6,770 nt of DNA from an uncultured Lachnospiraceae bacterium (GCA_902796695.1 CADBQE010000015.1:1-6770); one strand, 5' to 3'; counted from the first letter of the stretch, positions 1-6,626 are shown. Numbers and translations: made by a program. The notes: a model not told the origin generated them from the sequence alone.

Positions 1-55
1 AACGGATATGATGAAATGAAGAGCCATATCCAGTCCATGATTACAACAAAACGAG

Positions 56-61
56 AGGAGG
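56..61 (+). promoter_or_regulatory. Shine-Dalgarno site that fixes the lipoprotein start
   Basis: A perfect AGGAGG lies 5 bases before the ATG at 67. The in-frame ATG at 16 has no comparable site, and starting there would put 17 polar or charged residues ahead of the signal peptide. The site therefore selects 67 as the start. Confidence 0.85.
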
Positions 62-66
62 ATGTC

Positions 67-1089
67 ATGAAAAAACTACACAACTGGCGGACCATTCTGG
101 TCGTCTCAATGATTCTGACTCTGCTGCTTACCGCCTGTTCCGGCAGTCCGGAAAGCACCAAAGACAATCCTGGAGATACTACTGTGGTTTCAGAAACTCC
201 TGCCCCGACTACGACGGAACAGAAAGAAGCCGAGAAGTCTTCTAAAGAGCAGGATGAAACGACAGAAGCGGCTGCCACGGAACAGCCGGATACGACAGAA
301 GCGGTCACCACGGAGCAGACGAAAATAACCGAAGGCAGTTCAGAAAACCTTCCGGAAGAGCCGCTGAAAAAGCCGGATACGCTTGTATTCGGAGAAACAG
401 AGCACAATACCACACCGGCACCGGAAGGAAACTGGAGCGCAGATGTCCCGGATTTCGGAGCATTCTATCAGATGCTGACAGAAAAGCAAGACGACCTCTG
501 GAAAACATATCAGGGCGGAGATGCTGAGTTCTATCGTTATGCTATTGATGCGGAAGCTACCGGTCAGAGTGCCGCACCGCTTATGCTGCCGAATCTGCGG
601 GGAGTCGGTTTCTATAAGGGAACCGGTGATGAAACGGCTGAAGAAGCGGCCGAAAAACTGATTGGGATGATGCTTTCCTGCATCAACGAGATCCCGGAAG
701 AGGACCGCTGGTTCACATTGACCGGATACGAGGTCCGGGATGTGAAATGCTATGACGGTGAAACGATCGGCCAGATCGCGGAACTGCTGGAATTCGGTAC
801 ATTCGACAGCGAGAGCAAAACCTACGTCGATGGACTGAGCGGGATCAGCCTTCCGGAAAATGTGTGGCTGTTCGATCCGCACTACATTTGTACGTATACC
901 GGAGAAGTCCTGTTTGGCGAAGAGGCTGCTCATCCGGAACAGACGGTGTTTACTTATGACAATGTGGCTTCGAGACAGGGAATGCCGCTTAACTGGTATT
1001 ATGTTCTGATTAAGCAGGGCGATCTCTGGAGATGCGAAGGCTATGAGATGATTCCGCGCTGCTATCTGCCGGCGGAAACAACGCCGTAA
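67..1089 (+). CDS. Putative Thr/Glu-rich lipoprotein, function unknown
   Basis: Seen: the 340-residue product has a type II signal peptide. It begins with a short basic N-terminus (MKKLHNWR), then a hydrophobic stretch at about 10-21 and the lipobox LTAC with Cys24 as the predicted lipidated residue. Residues 25-120 are a low-complexity Ser/Thr/Glu/Pro linker holding two copies of an 11-residue repeat (65-75 and 76-86). Residues about 125-340 look globular, aromatic-rich and mixed alpha/beta, with five cysteines (205, 228, 275, 323, 332) that could form disulfides. Inferred: the protein is anchored to the outer face of the membrane, with the linker holding the C-terminal domain away from it. 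I see no catalytic motif. The C-terminal segment (LNWYYVLIKQGDLWRCEGY) loosely recalls the small curved-sheet domains of other Clostridia lipoproteins, but I cannot name the family. The next gene on this strand is also a lipoprotein but has no sequence likeness to this one. Confidence 0.9.
   Translation: MKKLHNWRTILVVSMILTLLLTACSGSPESTKDNPGDTTVVSETPAPTTTEQKEAEKSSKEQDETTEAAATEQPDTTEAVTTEQTKITEGSSENLPEEPLKKPDTLVFGETEHNTTPAPEGNWSADVPDFGAFYQMLTEKQDDLWKTYQGGDAEFYRYAIDAEATGQSAAPLMLPNLRGVGFYKGTGDETAEEAAEKLIGMMLSCINEIPEEDRWFTLTGYEVRDVKCYDGETIGQIAELLEFGTFDSESKTYVDGLSGISLPENVWLFDPHYICTYTGEVLFGEEAAHPEQTVFTYDNVASRQGMPLNWYYVLIKQGDLWRCEGYEMIPRCYLPAETTP
259..324 (+). repeat. Two tandem copies of a 33-base in-frame repeat
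   Basis: Units 259-291 and 292-324 share the opening acgacagaagcgg and diverge toward their ends. They encode TTEAAATEQPD and TTEAVTTEQTK in the lipoprotein linker. Because the period is a multiple of three, copies can be gained or lost without a frameshift, which suits a length-variable stalk. Confidence 0.85.
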
Positions 1090-1134
1090 TAAGAGTCGAC
1101 AGCCGCAAAAAAGAAGGAATCTCAGACCTGATTT

Positions 1135-1161
1135 GGGACGGTTCCGCTTAGGTTACGTCCC
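1135..1161. repeat. Small hairpin with GGGACGG motif
   Basis: GGGACG (1135-1140) is complementary to CGTCCC (1156-1161), giving 6 base pairs around a 15-base loop. It lies about 45 bases after the lipoprotein stop, and no T-run follows on either strand. The GGGACGG motif recurs, in the opposite orientation, in two other gaps of this window. The rest of 1090-1227 holds only the next hairpin and no recognisable gene. Confidence 0.5.
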
Positions 1162-1167
1162 CGGTGC

Positions 1168-1202
1168 GGGAAGCCGGTCCCTGGTGACCGGACCGGTTTC
1201 CC
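1168..1202. terminator. Strong 13-bp hairpin after the first lipoprotein gene
   Basis: The arm gggaagccggtcc (1168-1180) pairs with ggaccggtttccc (1190-1202) over 13 pairs, one of them G-T on the plus strand, around a 9-base loop. It is GC-rich and lies 78 bases after the stop at 1089. No T-tract follows on either strand, so it is not a textbook intrinsic terminator. It may block 3' exonucleases, pause polymerase, or be part of a dispersed palindromic repeat. Confidence 0.5.
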
Positions 1203-1278
1203 AATCCTCGGATAATGCGAACAATAACAACAAAAAGAATTACAAGAAGGCAAGATTTATATTTCTATCAGTGAGGAG

Positions 1279-1596
1279 TTGTCGCAGGCACTGGATGAAA
1301 TGAATGAGAGCATCTCTCAAATTAATCTACACGTTTATATAGGAGAAGGAAGCAAAGAAGAAAACCGGTTGATGCAGTACCTGCCGCTGGCAAAATATAA
1401 TGGATGGGTTCCCGAAGGTCAGACAGAAGGCTGCATCCGAGTCTGCCTGGTGGCAGAGGAAGATGAGATGGAAACAGCAATTGCGTTATTTGAGAAACTG
1501 GTAGGGAAATATGAAGGTGTTGAGTATAAAAAATTACGGAAGAGGAAGCGGTTTTTCATTGACAGGGGTGAGAGTACAGTCGATTCCGTAAAATAG
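1279..1596 (+). CDS. Small ORF of unknown function, possible gene remnant
   Basis: Seen: the frame is open from 1228 (after a TAA at 1225) to the TAG at 1594-1596, but it has no well-placed ATG. The first usual-type start is TTG at 1279, with AGGAG directly abutting it and so too close to act as its ribosome site. The first ATG is at 1300 and lacks a good site. Predicted-protein-like sequence continues upstream of 1279: residues coded from about 1246 read EGKIYISISEELSQALDEMN, which resembles the strand-helix start of a ribbon-helix-helix domain. The later part (TEGCIRVCLVAEEDEMETAIALFEKL) faintly recalls the C-terminal edge of fold-type I aminotransferases. Neither likeness is strong. The stretch is more AT-rich than its neighbours. 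Inference: this is either the surviving 3' part of a decayed or transferred gene, or a small protein with a rare start codon. Function is unknown. Confidence 0.35.
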   Translation: MSQALDEMNESISQINLHVYIGEGSKEENRLMQYLPLAKYNGWVPEGQTEGCIRVCLVAEEDEMETAIALFEKLVGKYEGVEYKKLRKRKRFFIDRGESTVDSVK

Positions 1597-1598
1597 AG

Positions 1599-1635
1599 AA
1601 AAACCTGTCATTTGGAGAGCAGTGCTCAAATGACA
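1599..1635 (-). terminator. Candidate intrinsic terminator on the minus strand
   Basis: Tgtcatttg (1606-1614) and caaatgaca (1627-1635) form a perfect 9-bp stem, with an inner AGC/GCT (1618-1620 and 1624-1626) extending it. Read on the minus strand, the stem is followed after two bases by TTTTT (1603-1599) and then more pyrimidine/T-rich sequence, which fits an intrinsic terminator. On the plus strand no T-run follows, so it is a poor terminator for the small ORF ending at 1596. It could stop minus-strand read-through coming from mfd. Confidence 0.5.
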
Positions 1636-1675
1636 CCGTCCCTGTCGGGATAAAGAAAGACGGTAGAAACGAATT

Positions 1676-2395
1676 ATGAAGAAAGTAATTATATGGTTCA
1701 CAATTATATTGCTGCTGGCTCTATCCGCCTGTGCGCGGACCGATCCTTCGGGGAAAACCGGCGGAACCCTTCCGGTCATCACGTTTCACCTGCGGGAAGA
1801 ACCTTCTGAAAAGAAAACCGGCCGGCCGGAGGCGAAGCCGGACATCATAGAAGGCGAGGCGCTTTCGGAGGAGGAAGTGCTTCGGCTGAAGGAGTTCCTG
1901 AACTGGAATGCGGACCGGATCCCCTGCATGTTCCTGACCTGCAGCTACGAAACGCCGGAGGAGATCGATTTTGACCTGGTGTTCTATAATGGGACGGTTT
2001 CGGGGGCGATTATGGAGCCGGTGCCGCTGCAGGAGAGAGAAGAGGTCGCGAGAATCCTGGGGATGGAGACAGTTCTGGAACGGAACCTGCCGCCTCAGAA
2101 ACGCCCCCGGGCCAAAGTGGAAGCGCTGATCCGGCAGTACACCGGTCTCCCGGAGGAGACGGTAGGAAAGATCGTCCTGTCGTATCCTTACGTAGCGGAA
2201 TACGACGCGTATTATACCTTTTTTGACGACTGCGAGAAGATCCTGGCGAAGGTGAAATCAGCCGTTTGGGCGGACGAGACCCATACACTGGCCCAGGTGG
2301 TATGGTCGGACCGTGCGCGCGACCGGGAAGGGATCGCGATGATGAAGAAGACGGAGGACGGGTGGCAGTTCGTATCGAACTGGATCGGCAGATGA
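1676..2395 (+). CDS. Putative lipoprotein, function unknown
   Basis: Seen: 239 residues starting MKKVIIW, with a hydrophobic core at about 5-16 and the lipobox LSAC, Cys19 being the predicted lipidated residue. A short polar linker (20-60) leads into a mixed alpha/beta domain starting with an acidic helix (LSEEEVLRLKEFL, 63-75). The segment CMFLTCSYETPEEIDFDLVFYNG (84-106, Cys84 and Cys89) and the end (EDGWQFVSNWIGR) have the feel of a recurring Clostridia lipoprotein type that I recall only loosely and cannot name. Inferred: extracytoplasmic, membrane-anchored, role unknown. The start is chosen from the signal peptide; the ribosome site before it is weak (only purine-rich AAAGAAAGACGG, ending about 13 bases upstream). 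No clear promoter is visible. The gene converges on mfd, with 54 bases between the stop codons. Confidence 0.87.
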   Translation: MKKVIIWFTIILLLALSACARTDPSGKTGGTLPVITFHLREEPSEKKTGRPEAKPDIIEGEALSEEEVLRLKEFLNWNADRIPCMFLTCSYETPEEIDFDLVFYNGTVSGAIMEPVPLQEREEVARILGMETVLERNLPPQKRPRAKVEALIRQYTGLPEETVGKIVLSYPYVAEYDAYYTFFDDCEKILAKVKSAVWADETHTLAQVVWSDRARDREGIAMMKKTEDGWQFVSNWIGR

Positions 2396-2399
2396 AAGG

Positions 2400-2448
2400 C
2401 CGGGGCGGCCCCCGGTACCCGGAGAGGGACCGGAGAAACCGTCCCTCT
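2400..2448. terminator. Two adjacent hairpins in the convergent gap
   Basis: CCGGGG (2400-2405) pairs with CCCCGG (2410-2415) around a 4-base loop. Agagggac (2423-2430) pairs with gtccctct (2441-2448), extended inside by GG/CC with one bulged C and an AGAAA loop. They fill almost the whole gap between the lipoprotein stop (2395) and the mfd stop (2450). Neither has a real T-run on the plus strand. On the minus strand the outer one is followed only by CCTTTC. They probably act as a bidirectional transcription barrier or RNA 3'-end protector, but evidence for true intrinsic termination is thin. Confidence 0.5.
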
Positions 2449-2449
2449 G

Positions 2450-5400
2450 TCATGTCAGGAGGCGCTGCTCGAGGAGGGCGAGGAGGTCGCCGGTCTGTGT
2501 CAGGAGAGCGGTATCGCGGACGGCTTCGCCTTTGCGGAGGGGCATGGTGAGGACGGGAGCTTCCTCGGCCTTCAGGCGCAGGCGGCCTTTCTGGTCCTCA
2601 AGGAGCAGGATGAAGGCCTGCGGATCGAGCGGGGCTTCGGGGAGGAATTTCATGCGGATCTGCTGGAAATCGGCCGTCAGTTCCGTGATATACAGCTTGT
2701 GCGCGCGCGCTTTTAAGAGCGCGATCTTGATCAGGTTGTCGACGGGGCGGGGAATGTCGCCGAAGCGGTCGATCAGTTCGTCCAGCACGTCGTCGTAATC
2801 CGCCTGCGATTCGATATCCGCAATGCGGTGGTAGATCTCCAGCTTCTGCCCTTCATTGGGGATGTAGCCCGCGGGGATGTGCGCGTCCACCGCCGCTTCC
2901 ACGGTGGTGTCGAAGCGGATCTCTTCCGCAATGCCTTTTTCGCGGCTGACGGCTTCGCCCAGCAGTTTGGCGTAAAGTTCGTAGCCGACGGCCTGCATGT
3001 GGCCGTGCTGCTCCGCGCCCAGAAGGTTTCCGGCGCCGCGCAGCTCCAGGTCGCGCATGGAGATCTTGACGCCGCTGCCCAGCTCCGTGTAATCCCGGAT
3101 GGCGGCCAGCCGCTTTTCCGCAACCTCCTTCAGCATGCGCCCGCCGCGGTAGAACAGAAACGCGTACGCGGTGCGGTTGGAACGCCCCACGCGGCCGCGC
3201 AGCTGATAGAGCTGCGCCAGCCCGAAGCGGTCCGAATCCTGGATAATAATCGTATTGACGTTCGGAATATCCAGGCCGGTCTCCACGATCGTGGTGGCCA
3301 CCAGCACATCGATATCGCCGTTCACGAAATCGTACATAATGCTTTCCAGCTCGCGCTCCCGCATCTGCCCGTGGGCGTAGGTGATGGAGGCGTCCGGGAT
3401 CAGCTCCTGCAGCCGCGCCGTGATGCTTTCGATATTCTTCACCTTGCTGCAGATATAATACACCTGCCCGCCCCGCGCCAGTTCGCGCGCGATGGCTTCG
3501 CGGACGATCTCTTCATTGTATTCCGCCACATAGGTCTGGATCGGCAGCCGGTCCATGGGCGGATCCTTCAGCATGCTCATGTCGCGGATCCCGATCAGGC
3601 TCATGTGCAGGGTCCGCGGGATGGGCGTGGCGGTCAGACTGATCACGTCCACATTTTCACGCAGCTTCTTGAGCTTTTCTTTGTCGGAGACGCCGAAGCG
3701 CTGCTCTTCATCGATGATCAGCAGCCCCAGGTCTTTGAACTCCACATCCTTGGACAGCAGCCGGTGCGTTCCGATCACGATGTCCAGCGCGCCGCTTTTT
3801 AAGTCCGCCAGAACTTTTTTCTGCTCCGCGGGCGTCCGGAAGCGGGAGAGCAGCCCCACGCGGACGGGATACTCCTTCATCCGTTCGGAAAACGTCAGGA
3901 AATGCTGCTGCGCCAGAACCGTGGTGGGCACCAGATAGGCCACCTGCTTGGAATCCTGCACCGCCTTGAACGCGGCGCGGATGGCGATCTCCGTCTTGCC
4001 GAAGCCCACGTCGCCGCAGATCAGGCGGTCCATGATCTTGGGGCTTTCCATATCCGCGTTGACCGCTTCAATGGCCTGGATCTGGTCCTCGGTCTCCTCG
4101 TACGGGAAGTGGTCCTCAAATTCCTTCTGCCAGAAGCTGTCCGCACTGAAAACAAACCCGTGCTCCTGCTGACGGGCCGCGTACAGGGCCACCAGGTCCT
4201 TCGCGATCTCGCCGACCGCTTTCTTGACCCGGGCTTTGGTATTGCGCCATTCCGCGCCGCCCAGCCGGTTTAAGGCCGGCGGGTTCTCCACGTCGCGCGA
4301 GGCGTACTTTTCGATCTTGTTCATCAGGGAGACGGGGGTAAAAACCTGACCGCCGTCCCGGTAGTCGATCCGGATATAGTCCATCACCGTGTGGTCCACG
4401 GTTTTCTGGACGATGCCCCGGAAAATGCCGATGCCGCAGTCCTCGTGGATCACGTAATCCCCCACGTTCAGCTCGCTGATGCGGGTGAGGCCGGTGCCGT
4501 TTTTATTATATTTTTTGCGGTGCCGCTTTTTCTTTTTGTCGAACAGGTCGCCTTCGGCAATGACCGTTAGCCGCAGGGCCGGCAGTTCATAGCTCTTGTG
4601 GATGCTGCCGATGGTGATGAGGATCTGCCCGGGCGAAAGCGCACCGCTTATGTTTTCCGCGAAAAAGGCGGGCAGTTCTTCTTCCTGCAGACGGGTCTCC
4701 AGCCATCCGGCGCGGCTGCGCGACCCGCACAGCAGGATGACCCGGCTGCCTTCCCGGACCAGCTTTTTCAGGTCGGCCAGCAGCAGCTCCACCTGGCCGC
4801 CGTAGGCATGCAGGGAGCGGGCATCCACGGAAAAGGACGCGCGGGCGGCGACCGGTTTGTTCCGGTACGGCAGCCCGGTCAGGATCAGGCAGCGCGGGCG
4901 CTCCAGCAGCGGCCACAGCTCCGCCGGATCGAACAGGGACAGAAGGTCTCCGGCCTGCCCGGCCTGGATGCGGCGCACGGCGCTTTCCTGGTATTCCTGC
5001 GCCACCGCCTTCGCTTTCTCCTCCAGGCGCTCCGGCTCGTCCAGGATCACGAAATCCCCGGCATTCAGATAATCGATCAGGGAGCCGCCCGCGGAGCCCA
5101 GCTCCTCGGTGGGATAGATATGCACGGAGGGCAGATTTTCCAGCGAACGCTGCGTTTCGGTATCAAAACTCCGCAGGGAGTCTATTTCATCGTCAAAAAA
5201 TTCAATGCGGACGGGGTCTTCCAGCGTCAGCGGGAAAACGTCCAGGATCCCGCCGCGCAGAGCAAAATCGCCGGGCATGCGCACGGTGCTTTCGCGCTCG
5301 TAGCCCATCTCCGCCAGCTTCCGGGTCAGTTCCTTCGGCTCCGCGATGCCGCCGGGCTCAAGACAGAGTCGTGCCCCGGCCAGTTCCGCGGGCTTCATCA

Positions 5401-5782
5401 TGCGGCAGAGCAGCGCATCCACGGTGGAAACGACAAAGCCGTCCGGCTCCTCCAGCAGCGCTTTCAGGCCCTGCATGCGCTGGCGCGACAGCAGGCTGCC
5501 CCGGATGTCCGCCTGGGAAAAAAGCAGGTCGCGGGCCGGGTACAGGCGCGGCTCGCCTTCGCAGAAGGTCTGCGCATCCTCCCAGATCTCGCGGGCCCGG
5601 ACCTCGTTGTAGGTCAGAAACAGGACGCGGCCGCCGGACGCGGTCAGCTCCCGGGCCAGATGCACCAGTTCGGAATCCACGCAGCCGCTCACGCAGACCG
5701 GGGCGTTCCCGGTCAGGAGCGCCCGTTCCAGCTTATCGTAATCCGGGAGAGCCGCGAGAGAAGTGTCAAAGCGTTTTGCCAT
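2450..5782 (-). CDS. mfd: Transcription-repair coupling factor Mfd
   Basis: A 1110-residue DNA translocase that pushes stalled RNA polymerase off damaged DNA and recruits UvrA for nucleotide excision repair; cytoplasmic, acting on DNA. Domains in order: a UvrB-like module (about 1-320) with a degenerate, non-functional P-loop (VSGCVDSE, 31-38) and the UvrB-type segment PVRIEFFDDEIDSLRSFD (190-207); a middle domain ending in a basic linker (about 415-425, lysine/arginine-rich); the CarD-like polymerase-interaction domain (about 435-495, VGDYVIHEDCGIGIFRG); then two RecG-type motor lobes. Motor motifs: Walker A GDVGFGKT (590-597), Walker B DEEQ (691-694), SLTATPIPRT (715-724), ATTIVETGLDIPN (829-841) and QLYQLRGRVGRSNR (857-870). 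The regulatory D7 domain is about 955-1105. All key motor residues are intact, and the length is slightly below the usual 1150-1180. The ATG at 5782 has an AAAAGGA site (5796-5790) with 7 bases spacing. The gene follows pth by 194 bases on the same strand and probably shares its promoter; that gap is filled by the structured element. Confidence 0.98.
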   Translation of the reverse strand: MAKRFDTSLAALPDYDKLERALLTGNAPVCVSGCVDSELVHLARELTASGGRVLFLTYNEVRAREIWEDAQTFCEGEPRLYPARDLLFSQADIRGSLLSRQRMQGLKALLEEPDGFVVSTVDALLCRMMKPAELAGARLCLEPGGIAEPKELTRKLAEMGYERESTVRMPGDFALRGGILDVFPLTLEDPVRIEFFDDEIDSLRSFDTETQRSLENLPSVHIYPTEELGSAGGSLIDYLNAGDFVILDEPERLEEKAKAVAQEYQESAVRRIQAGQAGDLLSLFDPAELWPLLERPRCLILTGLPYRNKPVAARASFSVDARSLHAYGGQVELLLADLKKLVREGSRVILLCGSRSRAGWLETRLQEEELPAFFAENISGALSPGQILITIGSIHKSYELPALRLTVIAEGDLFDKKKKRHRKKYNKNGTGLTRISELNVGDYVIHEDCGIGIFRGIVQKTVDHTVMDYIRIDYRDGGQVFTPVSLMNKIEKYASRDVENPPALNRLGGAEWRNTKARVKKAVGEIAKDLVALYAARQQEHGFVFSADSFWQKEFEDHFPYEETEDQIQAIEAVNADMESPKIMDRLICGDVGFGKTEIAIRAAFKAVQDSKQVAYLVPTTVLAQQHFLTFSERMKEYPVRVGLLSRFRTPAEQKKVLADLKSGALDIVIGTHRLLSKDVEFKDLGLLIIDEEQRFGVSDKEKLKKLRENVDVISLTATPIPRTLHMSLIGIRDMSMLKDPPMDRLPIQTYVAEYNEEIVREAIARELARGGQVYYICSKVKNIESITARLQELIPDASITYAHGQMRERELESIMYDFVNGDIDVLVATTIVETGLDIPNVNTIIIQDSDRFGLAQLYQLRGRVGRSNRTAYAFLFYRGGRMLKEVAEKRLAAIRDYTELGSGVKISMRDLELRGAGNLLGAEQHGHMQAVGYELYAKLLGEAVSREKGIAEEIRFDTTVEAAVDAHIPAGYIPNEGQKLEIYHRIADIESQADYDDVLDELIDRFGDIPRPVDNLIKIALLKARAHKLYITELTADFQQIRMKFLPEAPLDPQAFILLLEDQKGRLRLKAEEAPVLTMPLRKGEAVRDTALLTQTGDLLALLEQRLLT

Positions 5783-5821
5783 GTGTCCGTCCTTTTATTT
5801 TTGAGTTCCATCTGTTTGTGA

Positions 5822-6013
5822 AATTGTTCAGAACTCCTGCACCCACATTCGCAAAAACAAGATCATGAACAGACTATAACAATGAAATCTTGTTTTTGCT
5901 CATGTGGGGGGCGGTAATTGTTGTCACCGCCCCGTCGGACAGGATAAATTAATGCTTACAAGATGATCTTGACGCTTTAATCTGTCCTGTCCGACAATGA
6001 GTTCTGAACAATT
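5822..6013. repeat. 192-base cloverleaf-like element with terminal inverted repeats
   Basis: Seen: aattgttcagaactc (5822-5836) has its exact 15-base reverse complement at 5999-6013. Inside lie three hairpins. B is 5842-5863 with 5887-5908: 13 pairs, a two-base mismatch, then 7 pairs, around a 23-base loop. C is 5908-5915 with 5926-5933: 8 perfect GC-rich pairs. D is 5934-5995: 11 perfect pairs (gtcggacagga / tcctgtccgac), then a broken AT-rich helix, capped by CAAGA/TCTTG around TGA. B, C and D abut with no linker (base 5908 can join either B or C). Linkers to the outer stem are 5 and 3 bases, so the whole can close as a four-way junction. It contains no ORF of note and no T-run typical of a terminator. 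Inference: a non-autonomous MITE-like element, or a conserved structured RNA in the pth-mfd transcript. I recognise no known family, and no clear target-site duplication is visible. Confidence 0.75.
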
Positions 6014-6576
6014 ACCTTCTTGTTATACAGATTCATGGCCGGGCCCGGCCCCTGCTCCGCCCAGAGCAGCGCGGCCTGCGCGGCGCGGGTCTCCGCATCC
6101 GCCAGCGGCTTCCGCAGTTCCTCCGGGATCTGGCGCAGCACAAAATCGACCAGGTCCACGCCCTCGGGCTGCGGTCCCACGCCGATGCGCAGGCGCGGAA
6201 ACTCCTTACTGCCGAGCATCTGGATGATATTTTTCAGCCCGTTGTGACCGCCGTCCGTTCCGCTGCGGCGCAGCCGCAGCTGCCCGAGCGGCAGATAGAC
6301 GTCGTCGCAGATGACGAAAACGTCCTCCGGCGCGATCTTGTAATACCGGGATAACGGTGCGATGCACTCCCCGCTCAGGTTCATATAGGTCAGGGGCTTT
6401 GCCAGCAGAAGCTTTTCCCCTTTGTAGAAGCCGCTGCCGGTCAGGCCGCCGTTCCGGTTCACATAGATCCGGATGCCCGTCAGGCGGGCGATCTCGTCCA
6501 TGGCATGCCAGCCCACATTATGTCTGGTATTCTCATACTGCCGGCCGGGATTGCCCAGCCCCGCGATCAGTTTCAT
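5977..6576 (-). CDS. pth: Peptidyl-tRNA hydrolase Pth
   Basis: A 199-residue cytoplasmic enzyme that cleaves the ester bond of peptidyl-tRNAs released early from ribosomes, recycling the tRNA. Conserved residues are present and correctly placed: N9 in GLGNPG (6-11), catalytic H19 in NTRHNVGW (16-23), N66 in YMNLSG (64-69), D91 in CDDVYLPLG (90-98) and N112 in GGHNGLKNI (109-117). The late motif AMNLYNKK (180-187) ends the family-like part. The last 11 residues (IVQNSLSDRTD) and the TAA stop lie inside the structured element, so this tail was probably created or replaced when the element arrived. The length is a little above the usual 185-195. The ATG at 6576 is preceded by GAGG (6586-6583) at 6 bases spacing. 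A strong promoter sits about 50 bases upstream. mfd follows on the same strand. Confidence 0.98.
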   Translation of the reverse strand: MKLIAGLGNPGRQYENTRHNVGWHAMDEIARLTGIRIYVNRNGGLTGSGFYKGEKLLLAKPLTYMNLSGECIAPLSRYYKIAPEDVFVICDDVYLPLGQLRLRRSGTDGGHNGLKNIIQMLGSKEFPRLRIGVGPQPEGVDLVDFVLRQIPEELRKPLADAETRAAQAALLWAEQGPGPAMNLYNKKVIVQNSLSDRTD

Positions 6577-6626
6577 AAGCCACCTCGCTGGATTCGCCGG
6601 CGCTTTCGCTGCTCCGGTGAACTGTC

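Noticed and set aside
16..66. Upstream start for the first lipoprotein at 16, and a 7-bp hairpin (4-10 with 25-31)
   Set aside because: Starting at 16 would place 17 charged residues before the signal peptide, and there is no ribosome site. The short hairpin with a 14-base loop is within chance expectation.
340..933. Minus-strand open frame antisense to the first lipoprotein
   Set aside because: No ribosome site or recognisable protein features. The plus-strand gene has a signal peptide, lipobox and a perfect Shine-Dalgarno.
1215..1274. Nineteen-codon ORF just before the small frame, possibly a coupled leader peptide
   Set aside because: No ribosome site, and its basic composition is what the A-rich DNA would give by chance.
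1559..1594. TTGACA (1559-1564) with TAAAAT (1589-1594) as a promoter for the second lipoprotein
   Set aside because: The spacer is 24 bases, too long for a sigma-A promoter, and no better -10 lies at 16-18 bases.
4598..5821. Long plus-strand open frame antisense to mfd
   Set aside because: It mirrors the mfd coding strand, is rich in Gln/Arg/His/Ala as expected for a complementary frame of a GC-rich gene, and shows no domain or start signal. The frame at 2828-3802 is rejected for the same reason.
5826..5834. GTTC-A-GAAC core of the terminal repeats as an operator (LexA-type)
   Set aside because: The Gram-positive LexA box is GAAC-N4-GTTC, the opposite arrangement and spacing. The short palindrome is better explained as part of the element end.
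5873..5880. Extended -10 (TGTTATAGT on the minus strand) in the loop of hairpin B as an mfd promoter
   Set aside because: The matching -35 position reads GAGCAA, a poor match, and the box lies in a hairpin loop whose sequence is AT-rich anyway.
5842..5995. Hairpins B, C or D as an intrinsic terminator between pth and mfd
   Set aside because: None is followed by a T-run on the minus strand, so they do not fit an intrinsic terminator there.
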